Assembly (NCBI RefSeq): GCF_910592395.1
Contig: NC_088317.1
Location: forward strand, 15,378,001-15,442,000
Direction: 5' to 3'
From: Lineus longissimus
Lineage: Eukaryota > Nemertea > Pilidiophora > Heteronemertea > Lineidae
Length of the DNA: 64,000 nt
Position numbers and translations under genes: made by a program
In this document: piece after piece, positions 11,196 through 23,169 of the stretch
Position numbering within the stretch: position 1 is the stretch's first letter
Layout: each line of letters starts with the position of its first letter
The notes under the pieces: generated by a model
The model's input: only the letters and a program-made list of their open reading frames with translations
Told to the model about the DNA's origin: nothing
Databases searched by the model: none

Positions 11196-11484
11196 GTCTG
11201 CTACCTCTACTTGGCATTTTCTCTGGAACTATAACAAGGCGTCTAACTCTGTTTCGCATTAATTACTTCCTTGAGGGCATGATATAATCAGCCTCATCAG
11301 TGTGGATAGTCATCATCATCAGGAAACTACGTTAAACCTGCTCTTTCAGCCAGCAACAGTGTTTTATAGGCAGTATTCATCCCCCTGTGTAATGCAGATC
11401 CTGTGGACCTCATCAGCCATTCTAACTGTCTACCTCGCCATTGAGCCTTAGGAGAACCGGATAAATCTATGTAACATGTGTAAA

Positions 11485-11640
11485 GTAAAACCTCTCTATT
11501 AAGGACCCCTCGGAACAGACTAGTGCTGTCCTTTATAAAGAGGTGTCCTGATTAGAAAGGTCAAACTGAATGGAAACAACCAATTTGGGACCAAAACTAG
11601 TGGCCTTAAAGGAGAGGTGTCTGCTCAGGTTCCACTGTAT
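11485..11640. mobile_element. Small MITE-like repeat
   Basis: AAAACCTCTCTATTAAGGAC near 11487 is mirrored by GGCCTTAAAGGAGAGGTGTC near 11602. The interior repeats the theme (TCCTTTATAAAGAGGTGTCC), giving several mutually complementary segments. From general knowledge, sequences of this style are dispersed in invertebrate genomes; I cannot assign the family here. Confidence 0.5.
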
Positions 11641-12279
11641 TAAGATTCTTAAGCTGGTGACCCATGGGGATGTTTGGGGTGATAGGCCAGTAGAATACTG
11701 CCTCTATACACTGCTGCAGCCAGTAATCATAAAAGCAAAATGAAGCAACGCATTCTTTCTAAACCAGACTCGTGCAAAAATTTGATGTTATTCCTGTCTT
11801 TGTTCAGCCAGGAATCTCTTTGAATCGAATCAAGCACGCATTCAGATTTCTTCTGCAGGAAACCTTGCAGAAAAATTAAAAAAGAAGCAATCTTTTTCAA
11901 CAGTTTGTTGTTTGTTCCTTCGGAGACCAATTCATCATTGGGAGAAGTCCCTAAGCATCTGTCAACATTCTTCAACAGCAGAATCAATGGGTATTTTTGT
12001 TTACCAAGTGACGTCATTCTGATGTCACGTATAAACTATTTGAAAGGAGCGTGCGTGCATCTAACACGACTCAAGAGAGGGTGGCTTGGCACTGCAATAT
12101 GAATAAGCTACAACTGGATCTACCTGGCCTTGTAAGCGAATGTGGAAATCAAGTGAAAAAGTCTACTTTCAATATGGTTTCCCTGGAAACGTCTCCTTTC
12201 TGGTGCGAGTCGGTATCCAGTAGATCCTAATTCAATTTTTTGCAACATCAAAACCCATGTTATTCAAAGAGTGTGTCCT

Positions 12280-12790
12280 CCTTGGGGAGTGTAGAAATTC
12301 TACCTCCTTTTTGGTTGAAAAGTTGAAAAGAAAAAAAAATAGATACAAGTTGGTGTCAATTGAAACTGGATGATTCCATCCATCGTATCTTGCCCCTGTA
12401 GGGGTATGTTATACAAATCCAAACGAACAGTGATCAACGAACAGTGATATTCTTATAATGAGCAAGGTTAGACCAAAACCCTATGCGCACAATGGTGCCC
12501 ACTTGGGTAGTATTGAAATCTGCTCTATTTTTGTTGGTAGGGAGCATCATTTCTTTCGGTGGGGGGGGGGGTATATTATTCAAATTCCTCATAACTGTTC
12601 AACAGACAGTGATATTTCTAGAATGAACAAGTTCTGTTCTTTCTGGTTTGTCCCATGCCAACGACTCCAAAACCTTGGAAGAATTCTGTGCACTTGGGGA
12701 GGAATGAAGCCTGTTCTATTATTGTTGGTCAGAAGCATCATTTCCTTCAGGAGACGCCCTCCTTATGACTGTTTTGTAAACCCCCAATTT
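12280..12790. repeat. Degenerate tandem duplication, period about 191 bp
   Basis: TGCTCTATTTTTGTTGG at 12521 recurs as TGTTCTATTATTGTTGG at 12712. Each is followed by AGCATCATTTC(T/C)TTC and preceded by a GTGC(A/C)CACTTGGG-type phrase and an AACAGTGATATT(C/T)CT phrase. A weaker first unit may begin near 12290. The poly-G run at 12561-12571 is the only other oddity. Confidence 0.65.
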
Positions 12791-12799
12791 TAGCCCCTG

Positions 12800-13990
12800 A
12801 CAGAGAAAGAGAGGCAGGGGGCTGCTACAAACACTGATGACCAAAATCATTTGATCTATATCATAATACTATAAGGCGGCTCGCTAAAGTGCCATTTGGG
12901 GGTCGTGTTTCGTCTCGAAATTTTGCACGTTTGCAGGTGATATGTTATCCTGATGCAACGTCATGTTTATTTTCGGAAATTTATTTCAGCGGAGCAGTAA
13001 TGAGGGATTTTTAATCGGACACGGTCAATTCTCCTTATCACTCACGGAAGCCAAGCCATTGCTGTTCAGTTATGCAGAGGATTAATGAATCACCTGCACT
13101 CCCTGTGGGGTGACTAACACTACCTGTTGAACGGCTGGCTGTAGGGGGATGATTGGAACAGCCTGTACACGTGTTGACCTGCTGAACCAAGGTTAATGTT
13201 ATTTTCAATCCACGATTGTAGGTCACCTGATCTTCGAGATTTCGCGGGAAAGAAATTGTAAACAAACGCATGTGTGCAGTTCAAATGTAAACAAAAATGT
13301 ATTTTGATACTTTTGGTTGCTGGACTTGGGTTTTCCCGCAGTAAGGAGCTGGGGTCAAATTGATGGTCTATCGTATATTGGTACTGTATTAGCCAGAGCT
13401 AGCCCTTGATTATGAAGGGATTTTCAAATTAAAAGGTTACAATGGTATGTTTATGTGCTCACCACAGCTTTCAAAACTTGATGTATCTGAAGAGGCACTC
13501 TGAACTTGGCATGGCCTTATCAAGGAGCTGCTCACGGTGCTGAACTTCTAGCTTGCCTGTCGACTAAGTGCCTTGCCCGAGATCATGCTACATGTAGGAG
13601 GAGCACGCATTTTAAAGTTTTAGTAGTGATAGTGCAATTGGTCCGAGCCATTTGGAGGCCGACATGTGAAGGCCTATCTGGGTTCTCCTTCATCTCCGTA
13701 TAAAAAGGGGCATATTGCTGACTAAGGAACGAGGTATATTCACATTGCCTCCTCATCTCATTCGGACCAATTGATTTACTTTTATATGCACGCATACAGC
13801 ACCCCACAGGGTCCGAGTCTGTGGACAAATGGTTGGTTTAATTTGTCTCTTCGATATTGCTCCTTTGATATTGCATTATATTTTCATTGCAATTCAATCT
13901 ATTCAAGGTATAGCCCATTTGAACCTGCCTGCGCCACGGGTACAATGCTAGTACAATATAATGACACAATTGATGCTCAGGCAATGTCTT
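12800..13990. other. No feature seen
   Basis: Only short ORFs without recognisable content. I found no repeat or RNA gene that I could support. Confidence 0.35.
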
Positions 13991-13996
13991 CAAACG

Positions 13997-14069
13997 TGGT
14001 GTAGCTTATCCTGGTATTGAAACTGTTCCAATCTAGGAAAATAAGCTACACCAGTCTGTATTGGAACAG
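13997..14069. repeat. Two interleaved inverted repeats
   Basis: TGGTGTAGCTTAT (13997-14009) is the exact reverse complement of ATAAGCTACACCA (14041-14053). CTGTTCCAAT (14023-14032) is the exact reverse complement of ATTGGAACAG (14060-14069). The second pair starts inside the loop of the first and closes outside it, so a transcript could form a pseudoknot-like fold. Confidence 0.7.
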
Positions 14070-14315
14070 ACTGTTCAATAACCCATTAACTCTGATCACA
14101 ACCACCACCTTGCAATTTCATTGCCAGTAATGACTAGGTGAATGTTCACGCAACAGCTCGACACTTTGATCCATCATGTCTGTGAAAATAATTGGCAATT
14201 TAAATGGTTTTGAGTGAGTTCAGCTCTGGATGTTGTGAAAATTGGCTTGGGACTGAATAAATTGAACGCAGTTGAAAAACAAACCTTTGGTGGGAAAAAA
14301 GGCTTTGTATCTTTA

Positions 14316-14527
14316 TAGGCTGAGTTAACATAGAGGTCATGTCACTTGCTACGTGTCAGTGAAGAGCAAACAAGTCATGTCGACAGAATGGATTAGATAC
14401 AGATAGGATTTACAATGTCACTTTTCACTGTCATGTCTTCAAGCTCAAGTATAAAAGGAATGTGATTGTGCCCGGTGCCATGTGACACTTGAAGTGTGAC
14501 AATATGAATCCTATGTTAACCCTGCCT
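14316..14527. mobile_element. MITE family M1, copy 2
   Basis: The left end TAGGCTGAGTTAACATAGAG and the right end (reverse complement AGGCAGGGTTAACATAGGAT) are terminal inverted repeats of the same type as 9526-9934. The interior carries ATGTCACTTGC and GTGACACTTGAAGTGTGAC motifs. It lacks the 21-bp minisatellite of copy 1, which shows that expansion is secondary. Confidence 0.7.
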
Positions 14528-14548
14528 TTGGAGTTTAGCGCCATAAAA

Positions 14549-14587
14549 AACGTGACAATGTGAATCTTATGTAAACCTACCTTAGGA
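14549..14587. mobile_element. MITE family M1, solo right end
   Basis: GTGACAATGTGAATCTTATG followed by TAAACCTACCTTAGG repeats the right terminus of copies 1 and 2, just 22 bp beyond the end of copy 2. No matching left half is visible. Confidence 0.6.
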
Positions 14588-15029
14588 GTTTATCAACACA
14601 AAAAACCTGTCATTGCATAGTTGACAGCTTTAGAGGTTATATCTGACATGTTTTGAAGGGAACGGTTTATTACTTGGCCTTTGTTTTGAATACCAATGAG
14701 ATCCGGTCGAATCCGTATGTATTGTACAAGTCAGTCAATCTGGACCATTTCTGTCATCCTTCGAATCTTTTGATTGCTTAAGAAAAAACGTTGCCAGTCG
14801 ATGCCAGTTTCCATTTCAGTTACAAGAAGTAAGTGCATGCCTCCAGCTAGAGGTCTAAACAAGAAATATATCTAACGCTGCATCAGTGTTTTTGTTTTTC
14901 TAGTGTTCTTGGCATGTGTCCGTGTCATAGAGGTCCCTTGAATACTCTTGTCCTGTTTACTGGCTCATATGCTTTTTTCCTCAAGTAATGCAAAATCTTT
15001 TGTCCTGTTTACACATGCTTTTATACAAG

Positions 15030-15070
15030 CTAATGACTAATGTTGTTCATCTTTCTCTTTTTAGGTAAGT
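15030..15070 (+). promoter_or_regulatory. Candidate recursive splice (ratchet-point) site
   Basis: The plus strand shows TCATCTTTCTCTTTTTAG directly abutting GTAAGTAC, with the junction at 15064/15065. A branch-point-like GCTAATGACTAATG lies 20-35 bases upstream. A 3' splice site fused to a strong 5' splice site with no exon between is the known signature of recursive splicing in long introns. No downstream alternative 5' splice site is obvious within about 100 bases. Function is inferred from sequence only. Confidence 0.5.
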
Positions 15071-16918
15071 ACACTTTACAGAGAAGATATGTTTGCTGGA
15101 AGTCGAGGCATTCAGACGAGTACCATTACTGTTAATGAAGAAAAACAAGAAAAACCAGTCCACAATATTTTCAACACGTGGATATTCTTTACCTTATGAT
15201 ATTCACATCAGCATCACTGAGCAGGCCTAAAAAAACGCGTTGTTTTCTTCTGATCATCTTCGTTATCTTCTTCTTTAATCCTCTGATGCCATCAAAAACT
15301 CAACATGCTACAAGACATTCTGACCGAAATGGAAATAATCTCCGGTATGGGATATCAGTTCCTCTCTACATTGTCTGCTTGATTTCATTATCTGACAAAA
15401 TTGCATCTTGGTTTTGCACATTATGGTCCCCTGGGATCTGCTGGGTCTAGAAAAAGGCTGTGACTTCGTTTTCTCACAAAGTGCTGATAATGATTTCTAC
15501 AATGCAAAGTGGCATTGACATGGTGTCTATGATTTGATTATTTTGAAGCATAATCAATCCCTGATATTCTCTGGGGAATCTTGGGATGTTTATTCAGCTT
15601 GTTGCTTTTTCATTTGGTTGATATTTTAAGAAGAAGAAAAACCCCAGACAAGGCATTTTATCCACAAGGTTAAATAGTATTATCTATATTGGTATCAAAT
15701 ATCGGGCCAAAAGCCTTCTAGAATTTGACAAAACCTTATTTTTAGCAACTACCTCTAGTCGAAAATGTAATCAAAACGTTTCAAAAACATGAATTAGAAG
15801 CTCATAGGATTTCAATTATGGCTGTTCCCCGATACCGGACATGCCGGAGAGGTTAAAACTGTAAAAATCAAACATGACAAAATCGTAACCTCTATAGCGA
15901 GTGGTGTGATAAATTGCTTGGATTTCTTCAGAATACAAGGGATGGCTACAGATGGAGTACCTCTGATGGGGCACCCGAAAATCCACAAATTGGAAAATAA
16001 GTCTGGAATTTGCCTTTTCAAAACACAGAATTTGTCCATGATAAAAACGGGGTGTGGCATTTTCAAGTTTAAAAGCAAATTTCAAGGGATCTTTTGGGAT
16101 TTCAGCATTTATACACAGCATTCACAGGATCAAGAAATAGAAACAAGATTTTCAAAAAACAGATTTGCGGAGGCCCTACTCTGATTGTTCAGAATGGAAC
16201 ATTGAACAATCCATACTATCTCGATCATGCCTGTGACATACATACATCCATGGTGTGAATGTACCATAAAACATCATGCTATCTTTATCCCAACATGGTA
16301 CATGTATAATAACAAAGTAACATCATTCGAAATGTTTGAACAATATAACTACATCCCAAGATGACTGGGCTGCCTCCAATTTAATGGATTAGTACAGCGA
16401 TATATTGGTGAAGTTCAAAGGTCTTGGTTTGACATTTTCCAATATCCAATACTATTCTGAATAAAGCGCCTTTGATGATGTATTGGCAGCAGTAGAGGGT
16501 GTAAAATATCAAGCCTTACACAGTCCTATACTTAGACATCTCAATGGTGTTGGTTACACTCGTCTAGGAGGATGTCTGATATCTAAACCATCATTGAAAA
16601 AAAACGCTTTCTTCATGTTCTTCGCAAAGACTTTGTTGAAAATTGGTACACCATCATCATTTTCCACTCCTAAAACGACGATTGCAGATCAATCATTATT
16701 AAGATTTTAAATAACTGGAGGACATGATTCTCGGGGGCATTGAGCTCTGTGCATGGTGGTATAAAAAAGTCATGTCACTAATTTGGCTTCAATTTAAAGA
16801 AGTAGGTGACTTTTGGTTCAACATGTTCAATGTGTTTGTTCTCAGTAAGAAGCTATTTTTCTGAAAGTGTTTGAAGTTTTTCCAGTTAGAACAGCTCTAA
16901 GATAGTAGAATATATGAC
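15071..16918. other. No feature seen
   Basis: Overlapping short ORFs on both strands around 15810-16190 have no recognisable domain and cancel each other as evidence. No repeats or RNA genes were identified. Confidence 0.35.
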
Positions 16919-17149
16919 AATATGTGACCCGCTCTACCAAAACTAGGCGCTTGTCGCATCTGAACTTGCCAGGTTGATACGGACTTGTTGTTCATTTCCC
17001 TATTGTAGACCTTTTGTGAAATGTGACCAAATCAGTTTGTAATAGATTTCACAAAAGGTCTACAATAGGGAAATGAACAACAAGTCCGTATCAACCTGTC
17101 AAGTTCAGATGCGACAAGCGCCTAGTTTTGGTAGAGCGAGTCACATATT
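16919..17149. repeat. Long near-perfect inverted repeat (hairpin)
   Basis: Arm 1, about 16921-17022, begins TATGTGACCCGCTCTACC. Arm 2, about 17046-17147, ends GGTAGAGCGAGTCACATA. The arms are reverse complements over about 102 bases with only two mismatches seen by eye and no indels, separated by a 23-base loop. A single diverged copy of the outer arm motif lies at 17733-17778, so the terminus belongs to a repeat family. It may be a young fold-back element, an inverted duplication or a hairpin-RNA source; an assembly artefact is not excluded. Confidence 0.9.
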
Positions 17150-17732
17150 CGTTTTTTTGGCACATACGTGGCTTTGGTCGAGACGTCTTCCAGCCGCAAC
17201 CGAAGTCAACCTTTTCGTCACCGCTCTATTTGGACGCAACATAATTTCCATTGTGATCATACAAACAGGGTTGGCACCTTGACGTCATCATGTGGAATCT
17301 GCATCCTCGCAGTGTGTGTCAATGTATCGACCCTCACAAAATTCGCTGCACCGGCGTCCAGTCGGGAATGGTGAATAGGGAAATGGGGAACTTTCATTAA
17401 AAATCTTTCGTAGCTATTATAATAAGTGTTCAAAGGCCTCTCTGCTACTGATATCTTCAATAGTCATTCCACTGACCCTTCTTCATATTGATGGGAGACA
17501 TTGTCAAACACAAAAAGTCTGCCTATGGCACTTGGGAGTCGAGCAAAAAGGCATGACATTCTTTATTGCAATAGGGTCATCTGCTGATGATGCCTGGGTA
17601 GCCATCCACTGGGGTGCAGCTTCCTTTGTGTTTCGAATCAAGATGTTATTGGCATCTTATAAAGAGGTAAATGATAATCTAGATAGCACTCTGAGCAGCG
17701 GCTTTGTCATCAATCTTAGGTATTGAAGTGGC

Positions 17733-17778
17733 AATATTTGACCTACTCTGTAAAAAGTAGGCGCCTGTTGCATAGGAA
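17733..17778. repeat. Diverged single copy of the hairpin terminus
   Basis: CAATATTTGACCTACTCTGT, then AAAAAGTAGGCGCCTGTTGC aligns with the 16919 terminus (CAATATGTGACCCGCTCTAC, then CAAAACTAGGCGCTTGTCGC). No inverted partner lies nearby. Confidence 0.6.
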
Positions 17779-17779
17779 G

Positions 17780-19080
17780 AGGGAAAAAGATCATGGTCGA
17801 TTTGAGTAAACTATATGACATCTGCACTTTGTGCCAATACCCTAAATGAGCTACATTTCATGTAGATAAGTTTTTCAAAATTTTGAAAATTTTTTTTTGA
17901 CTTGCAAAAAATGCTGCGGTAAAGATGCACATTCGGAATGTGGACAAATTCTATACCAAAAAACTATCTGTTCTACAGTACATGTAAGGAGCTCTTACTT
18001 CCATCATTCTCATACCAGTCCACCATTAACCATAAAAGCAATCGTACTCCTTTCAACGCAAATGGTCTATCAACGCTGTCGGGCTTTTTGGCGGGTCCTG
18101 ACAGTTAGATCAATTCAGAACTGTGTCAGATATGTTGCTTCTGTCAGTATCGGGCCATTTAATGGTTTATGCTCCCGATAATTTTTTCGCGGTTCCATGT
18201 TGCCTGTTGGGTATGGTCTCGGTTTCTTTGAAGAAGTGGGCGTTGGGTCTCAACGCATAAATCTCCTGTCCTGAGCAGCTGCTTAATTCTCACTGATGCT
18301 CAACTTGAAATAAAAGGTTGAAAAATATAATCCCATGGGATGTTCTTGCATCCACTCTAAGGCTTAAAGCAAACGTCTTTTAGACCGTGAAATGTTTGCT
18401 GAACTTAAAGTTGACGGATTTGCACATTCTTACTTGGCTGTACATGACATTACGGGTCGTTTTTCTTTAAGACTGATATATCTTCTGCAAAACTGTGATG
18501 ATACTTCATCAGTTCTCCTTTGAGAAACCAATGGCATTCCAGCAAAACTATGGCCTCCGTGATTTGATTCACGCCTGTTGACATGGGATAGGAGTTGCTT
18601 ACATCGCTTGCCAAAACCATCATGGTGCTCATCCCGTTGTCTACTGGGGCTGTTTTTGCTTTGCTGAAGTTGCATGCTTTGAAACAGAACTCGATGTTTA
18701 ATGTTTAGGCAGCTGTATTGAGAACAATGCCTATCAGGTCTGGGAATAATTAGCTTTGTTGTAGTCTGAGTTGTTACAAGCAGTATCATCATAAACCAGA
18801 CGAGACAACCTTGAATCAAACATGTATCAAATTTATGAGCAGATGTCTCCTTGGCTTGCAGTGGGCAGATTGAAGATTATTAGTCTGGATAGCTGCTGCC
18901 TGCTGAGGTGGTTTTTCTCCTGCTAGGTGAAAATTGGTGTTGAGGATGATCAACTTTCACCCTGGAGACAGGGCTACCGCAATCGCCAATGGCAGTGTGG
19001 CAAAACAAGTCTGTTGAAAAAAGGTTCATGCCGATCTATTGTGTTGTGCTCTGGTATCCCTCCGTCCCCCTTGATATGCT
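17780..19080. other. No feature seen
   Basis: Short ORFs only, including a 129-codon minus-strand frame at 18430-18819 without recognisable content. Confidence 0.35.
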
Positions 19081-19084
19081 ATAG

Positions 19085-19850
19085 CTTAGGTGCAAATCCC
19101 TCTAGCGTTGGCACCTGTCAAGGAAACCTATAAAAAAACATCGTTGACGATCCAAGTTTCCCTTTGACCGTATCTTTATAATGGGTGTCGGGGAAATAAA
19201 GCATTCTCTGGATATCTGATGCTGTTGGTAGCATGGTAATGTTCAAGGTTGGTGGTAGAGCAAATGCAAACAATGGTTCAACTATGAAGTAGACTCGGAA
19301 GAACCCTTTCAATTCCTTGATGGTTTCAAGTCTGCTAGAAAAAAATTGATCGGCCGAAAGAGTTTGCCTCATTCCATCTATTAACTACTGATTGATCATG
19401 TTGATAGGTAAGCGGATGAAAATAAATGGTACGATCTAAGTAAATATGCTTTCTTAGGTGCAAATGCCTCTGGAGTTGGCATGTGGCTGCAAAGAAACCT
19501 TGTTGGCAATGCCTAGTTCTCCTTCAACCGTATAAATGGGTGGCAGGAAAGAAACCATCCTCGGTAATATCTGATACTGTTGGTAGCTTGGTAATGTTCA
19601 ATGGTAGAGTTACACTGGTAAACACAGTAAGCGGATTCTATGGCTCAGGTTTCATGTTGACATGGAAGAACCCTTTCAGTTCATTGATGGTTTCAAGTCT
19701 CCTAGAAAAATGTATTGATCCGCCTAAAGAGTTTGCCTCATTCCATCTATTTACTACTGATTGATAGATAAGCCGATGAAAATAAACGGTATGATCTAAG
19801 TAAATATGGTTCCTTAGGTGCATGCCTCAAGAATTGGCATGTGGCAAGGG
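19085..19850. repeat. Tandem duplication, period about 360-368 bp, two full units
   Basis: CTTAGGTGCAAAT at 19085 and 19453 and CTTAGGTGCATGC at 19813 start successive units. Shared landmarks in order include GTTGGCA(C/T)(C/G)TG, CCGTAT, ATATCTGATACTGTTGGTAG, GAAGAACCCTTTCA(A/G)TTC, TTGATGGTTTCAAGTCT, AAAGAGTTTGCCTCATTCCA and GATCTAAGTAAATATG. The third unit stops after about 40 bp. The frames opened in each unit differ, so it is not coding. Confidence 0.9.
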
Positions 19851-20077
19851 ATATATTGAGATGTATTAACATGATTAATAGACTTAGGAGATGTGTTGAT
19901 AGACGCCCCCTTAAGTATGGAAGGTTGCTTTCCTTTCAACACGTTCAAAGAGAGGAATAGTGAAAGGTTTGTTATTTAATGTAATATTCTTGGTACACTT
20001 TTTCCTGCTATGAACTGTTCATTGCTCAATTTCATAGGAGCGCTAGTTGAAGTATGCCCTACATTTGGATCGTCTGT

Positions 20078-20300
20078 CTTTAGGGACAATATAGGCAGCA
20101 GCTAGGCAGGAAAGATAAAGTTACACAAAGCCGCCGATAGGGGTCTTTCACATCTCACAGTAGGTCGAAATGATTCACGCTTGTACGAGGAATATATTTA
20201 GTGCCGAGTCTGACATGACCAAGGGCCCATACTGTGTATACTAGTCACTTGACGATAGCCAGATTAGCCCCTCTTCTTCTGCCTATAGTCCCCCTTTAAA
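20078..20300. mobile_element. MITE (family M2), copy 1
   Basis: The left terminus CTTTAGGGACAATATAGGC and the right terminus GCCTATAGTCCCCCTTTAAA are imperfect inverted repeats. The 223-bp body contains GCAGCTAGGCAGG, AAGTTACACAAAG, CGAAATGATTCACGCTTGTA and CACTTGACGATAGCC. A closely matching copy with the same ends is at 54716-54938, and a partial copy is at 37108-37240. No ORF, so it is non-autonomous. Confidence 0.85.
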
Positions 20301-20656
20301 ACCTTGAAGGTCTCATGGTTATACACAAACATGAGCAATCTTGCCTCATCAACTGAAGCGAATCTCATAACTTTGCAATATAATCACGAACGAGCAACAA
20401 TGGTGAAACAGCAGTTATCCAGTCGCAAGAGCAAGTATTGCATTTTCCAGCCTTGCTTGCAATCCCGCATGGAGTCTTCCCGCTGCACAATGCTAACAAA
20501 AGAAGCTAAGGTAACAAGGTATGCTGTGTAACATGCTAGCACACAATATGTATGTTGAGATGATGATAATGCTGTCTATATCCCTGGAGATCCAAAGAAG
20601 TTGGTGGCTAAGAATCTGTATCAATAATGTAATGTGGTGTGTTGCAGGTACACAAT

Positions 20657-20735
20657 GATTGGAGCGTGGCGTCTTCTAATGTTATGGTGGGATTGGAAGT
20701 TGTCTAATCTTATGGCGTGATTGGAAGATGGGTAA
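20657..20735. repeat. Short tandem duplication, about 33 bp
   Basis: GATTGGAGCGTGGCGTCTTC, GATTGGAAGTTGTCTAATC and GATTGGAAGATGG are successive unit starts with TAAT(G/C)TTATGG(T/C)G between them. Confidence 0.6.
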
Positions 20736-21219
20736 AGAAGTCTTGATGAGATACTAGGGATGGGACGTGATGATATGAGATTATATTGTTACTTGGACAT
20801 GTACGACATATGTTCTGCTATATGATCTTTGTTCATATGTAACGGGTGTGCTCCATATCTGGAAACGGAGCATCGATATTTTTCAACTTCTTCATTACTA
20901 TAGTAGTCATTTCTATTTGAAAACATGGAAGCCCTCTCAAAGATTGGTTTTCTCAGGATGGAAAGAGATCACAATTGTATTATAGATATTGGTATTTTGT
21001 GTTTACTTGTTACTGTTATTTAAGATCCTTGAAATACTCTGCGGCATATGATAGAGGATAGTTAATTTCATTGGTTGGATTAATAATTGAGCACCGGCTT
21101 AGACCGTTTGCCAATATTGATAAACAAGAGGAAGGCTTAGCTTCCTTGGGGGATGTTAATGTTATTGGTAGTCTGGCATCAATAATTAAATGTTGCATGT
21201 TGCTTTGAGGCTCAAGTTA

Positions 21220-21500
21220 TTGTTGGTAGCCTTGTGTATAGATGCCATGCAGATGCATGATGTCATCATTAAAAAGTCGACATTTTGGATGTGTGAAGAG
21301 GCAGTGGGATGATGCTGTCATAAAAAGTTTGGATGAGTATAGATGTCGTCCGATTATGTAACCATCGATAAGGTTGCCTGCCATTTTGGTAGTGGTTGGA
21401 GGCTGTGGGTCGAGGTAGTCATTGACGAAAGTTGCCAATATAGTGTATAGAAGCTGTGCGCTGATGTCATCATTGACAAAAGTTGCCATTTTGGACACAG
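21220..21500. repeat. Degenerate duplication
   Basis: GATGTCATCATTAAAAAGT near 21258 and GATGTCATCATTGACAAAAG near 21462 share flanking TATAGA(T/A)GC and CATTTTGGA. An intermediate GTCATTGACGAAAGTTGCCA occurs near 21417. Old local duplication. Confidence 0.45.
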
Positions 21501-21869
21501 CAGTTTGATTGACATTTTATGTCACTTCACAGTGTCATTTTGAAGGCACTTCCTTTGGCCGTTGTAACCATGGATACACTGGCCAAAAGGAGTCCACATA
21601 TCACAAAAGATATTGTCGATGAAGATATTCAACATCTTCAAGTTACTAGTGGAAGTTGTCGACCTCCTGAAGCTACAACAGAAAAGTTCACATTGAAATT
21701 ACAGGTGTAAAAGGTTTGGATTACCTGTTCTATTGTTGTTCACCAAAAATAAACAGGTGTTCTTATGTGCAAAACAATAGACAACTAATCGGTTCTTGAT
21801 TTACTCGATCTTGTTGTAAGATTTCTAGTTTGCTTTTGTTCCTTTTGTATGAAAACCTAGGATGCATTC

Positions 21870-22009
21870 AGGGACGAATTATCCTCGGGGACATATTATC
21901 TGGGGACGAATTTTCCTTGGGGACAAATCATCCGGGGACGAATTAGCGGGGACGAATTATCCGGGAACGAATTATCCGCGGACGAATTATTCGCGGACGA
22001 ATTTTCCTC
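21870..22009. repeat. 15-bp minisatellite
   Basis: About nine units of GGGGACGAATTATCC with variants (CGCGGACGAATTTTCC, GGGGACAAATCATCC). The multiple-of-three period gives an asparagine/tyrosine-rich pseudo-ORF. Confidence 0.85.
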
Positions 22010-23169
22010 TAACCATTCTTCTAACACACAGAGCTCGTAACTTGTAACAGGTTGCAACTAAGGGGCAGTCTTAAAGTGTTAAAGAAAACACTTGTTGATT
22101 GGCTCAGACATTAAAAAGTCACGCTAATGAAAAGCCCAGATTTTCTGCACGATAGTTGCAAGGGGTTGCTGCCTTGCTTCTATACAATCCAAATCAGACT
22201 CACAAAAAGAAGAAAACCTGCAGAGACCTAGAGCAACTTCGGGTCCATCAACTGCTTCCTGCGAATGTGGACTTGGGGAACAAACTCCTAGACACAATCT
22301 GCAGGATTTTCCCCTGATGAAAAGAGGACATGACTTTTGGCCGGAGCCAAAGTCACTGAAGACGAAGCTGCGCTGAAATACCAGAGACTTGCACAGCGAA
22401 CTGCCGATTTTGTCACGTGGCACGAGCTGATGTTTTGGTGGTTATTTAAAACCTGAAAGCAGAAGAAAAAGAAGAAGAAGACTCACAAAAAGAATGTCTA
22501 CATAAATTTGAACTCTACACTGATACCGAGGCCTATCTATCTGACAGCCACTTCCTTCCTCATTTCCAATTTCTGGCTACCAGCTTGATAGGTTTCAAAA
22601 GAGGCTTGAACATGTCTGAAGATAGGAGAACAGCCACCTGTTGAAGTGTAGCGCTGTGGGTGACTGCAAGAGCAAACTGCCCAATCAGTGAAAAATGAGA
22701 TAGTTTGTTGATAATGATCAGCTGGGTGCTAAATACCTCTTGTCAAGGCACTTGTGGTACTATCTTGTATGAATTAAGGAGGTATATTTACTTTTGCTTG
22801 CTATGCAGTGTGTGGGTGTGTGGACTTAGCTTGCTTAGCGAGTGCCACAGTTGGAGGAAGAACATATTAACATCGTTAGTGAGAAAGGCTGTTTACTATG
22901 ATGCTTACTGATTCTTGATGGCAACTGGTTCAACGTCGCTGATTATACATTCCAGCTTTATTTCAAAGGTGTTTTGATCTTGTTCATTTCTTGTTCAAGG
23001 TTAAGAGTACATTTCAGTGCTCTTAACCCTTAAAATTGTCCTTTTGATAAAAGGGTGAAATATCCGATACCTGTTGATGAATCTGTCTTGGCAATCTGGC
23101 GCCCCAGATTTTGAAGAACTACCCCTCCAACTCACTTATTCAGAGTGATTTTAAAAACAAGTTGTTAAG
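22010..23169. other. No feature seen
   Basis: Only a purine-rich GAAGAAGAAG tract near 22460 and short ORFs. Nothing supportable. Confidence 0.35.
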
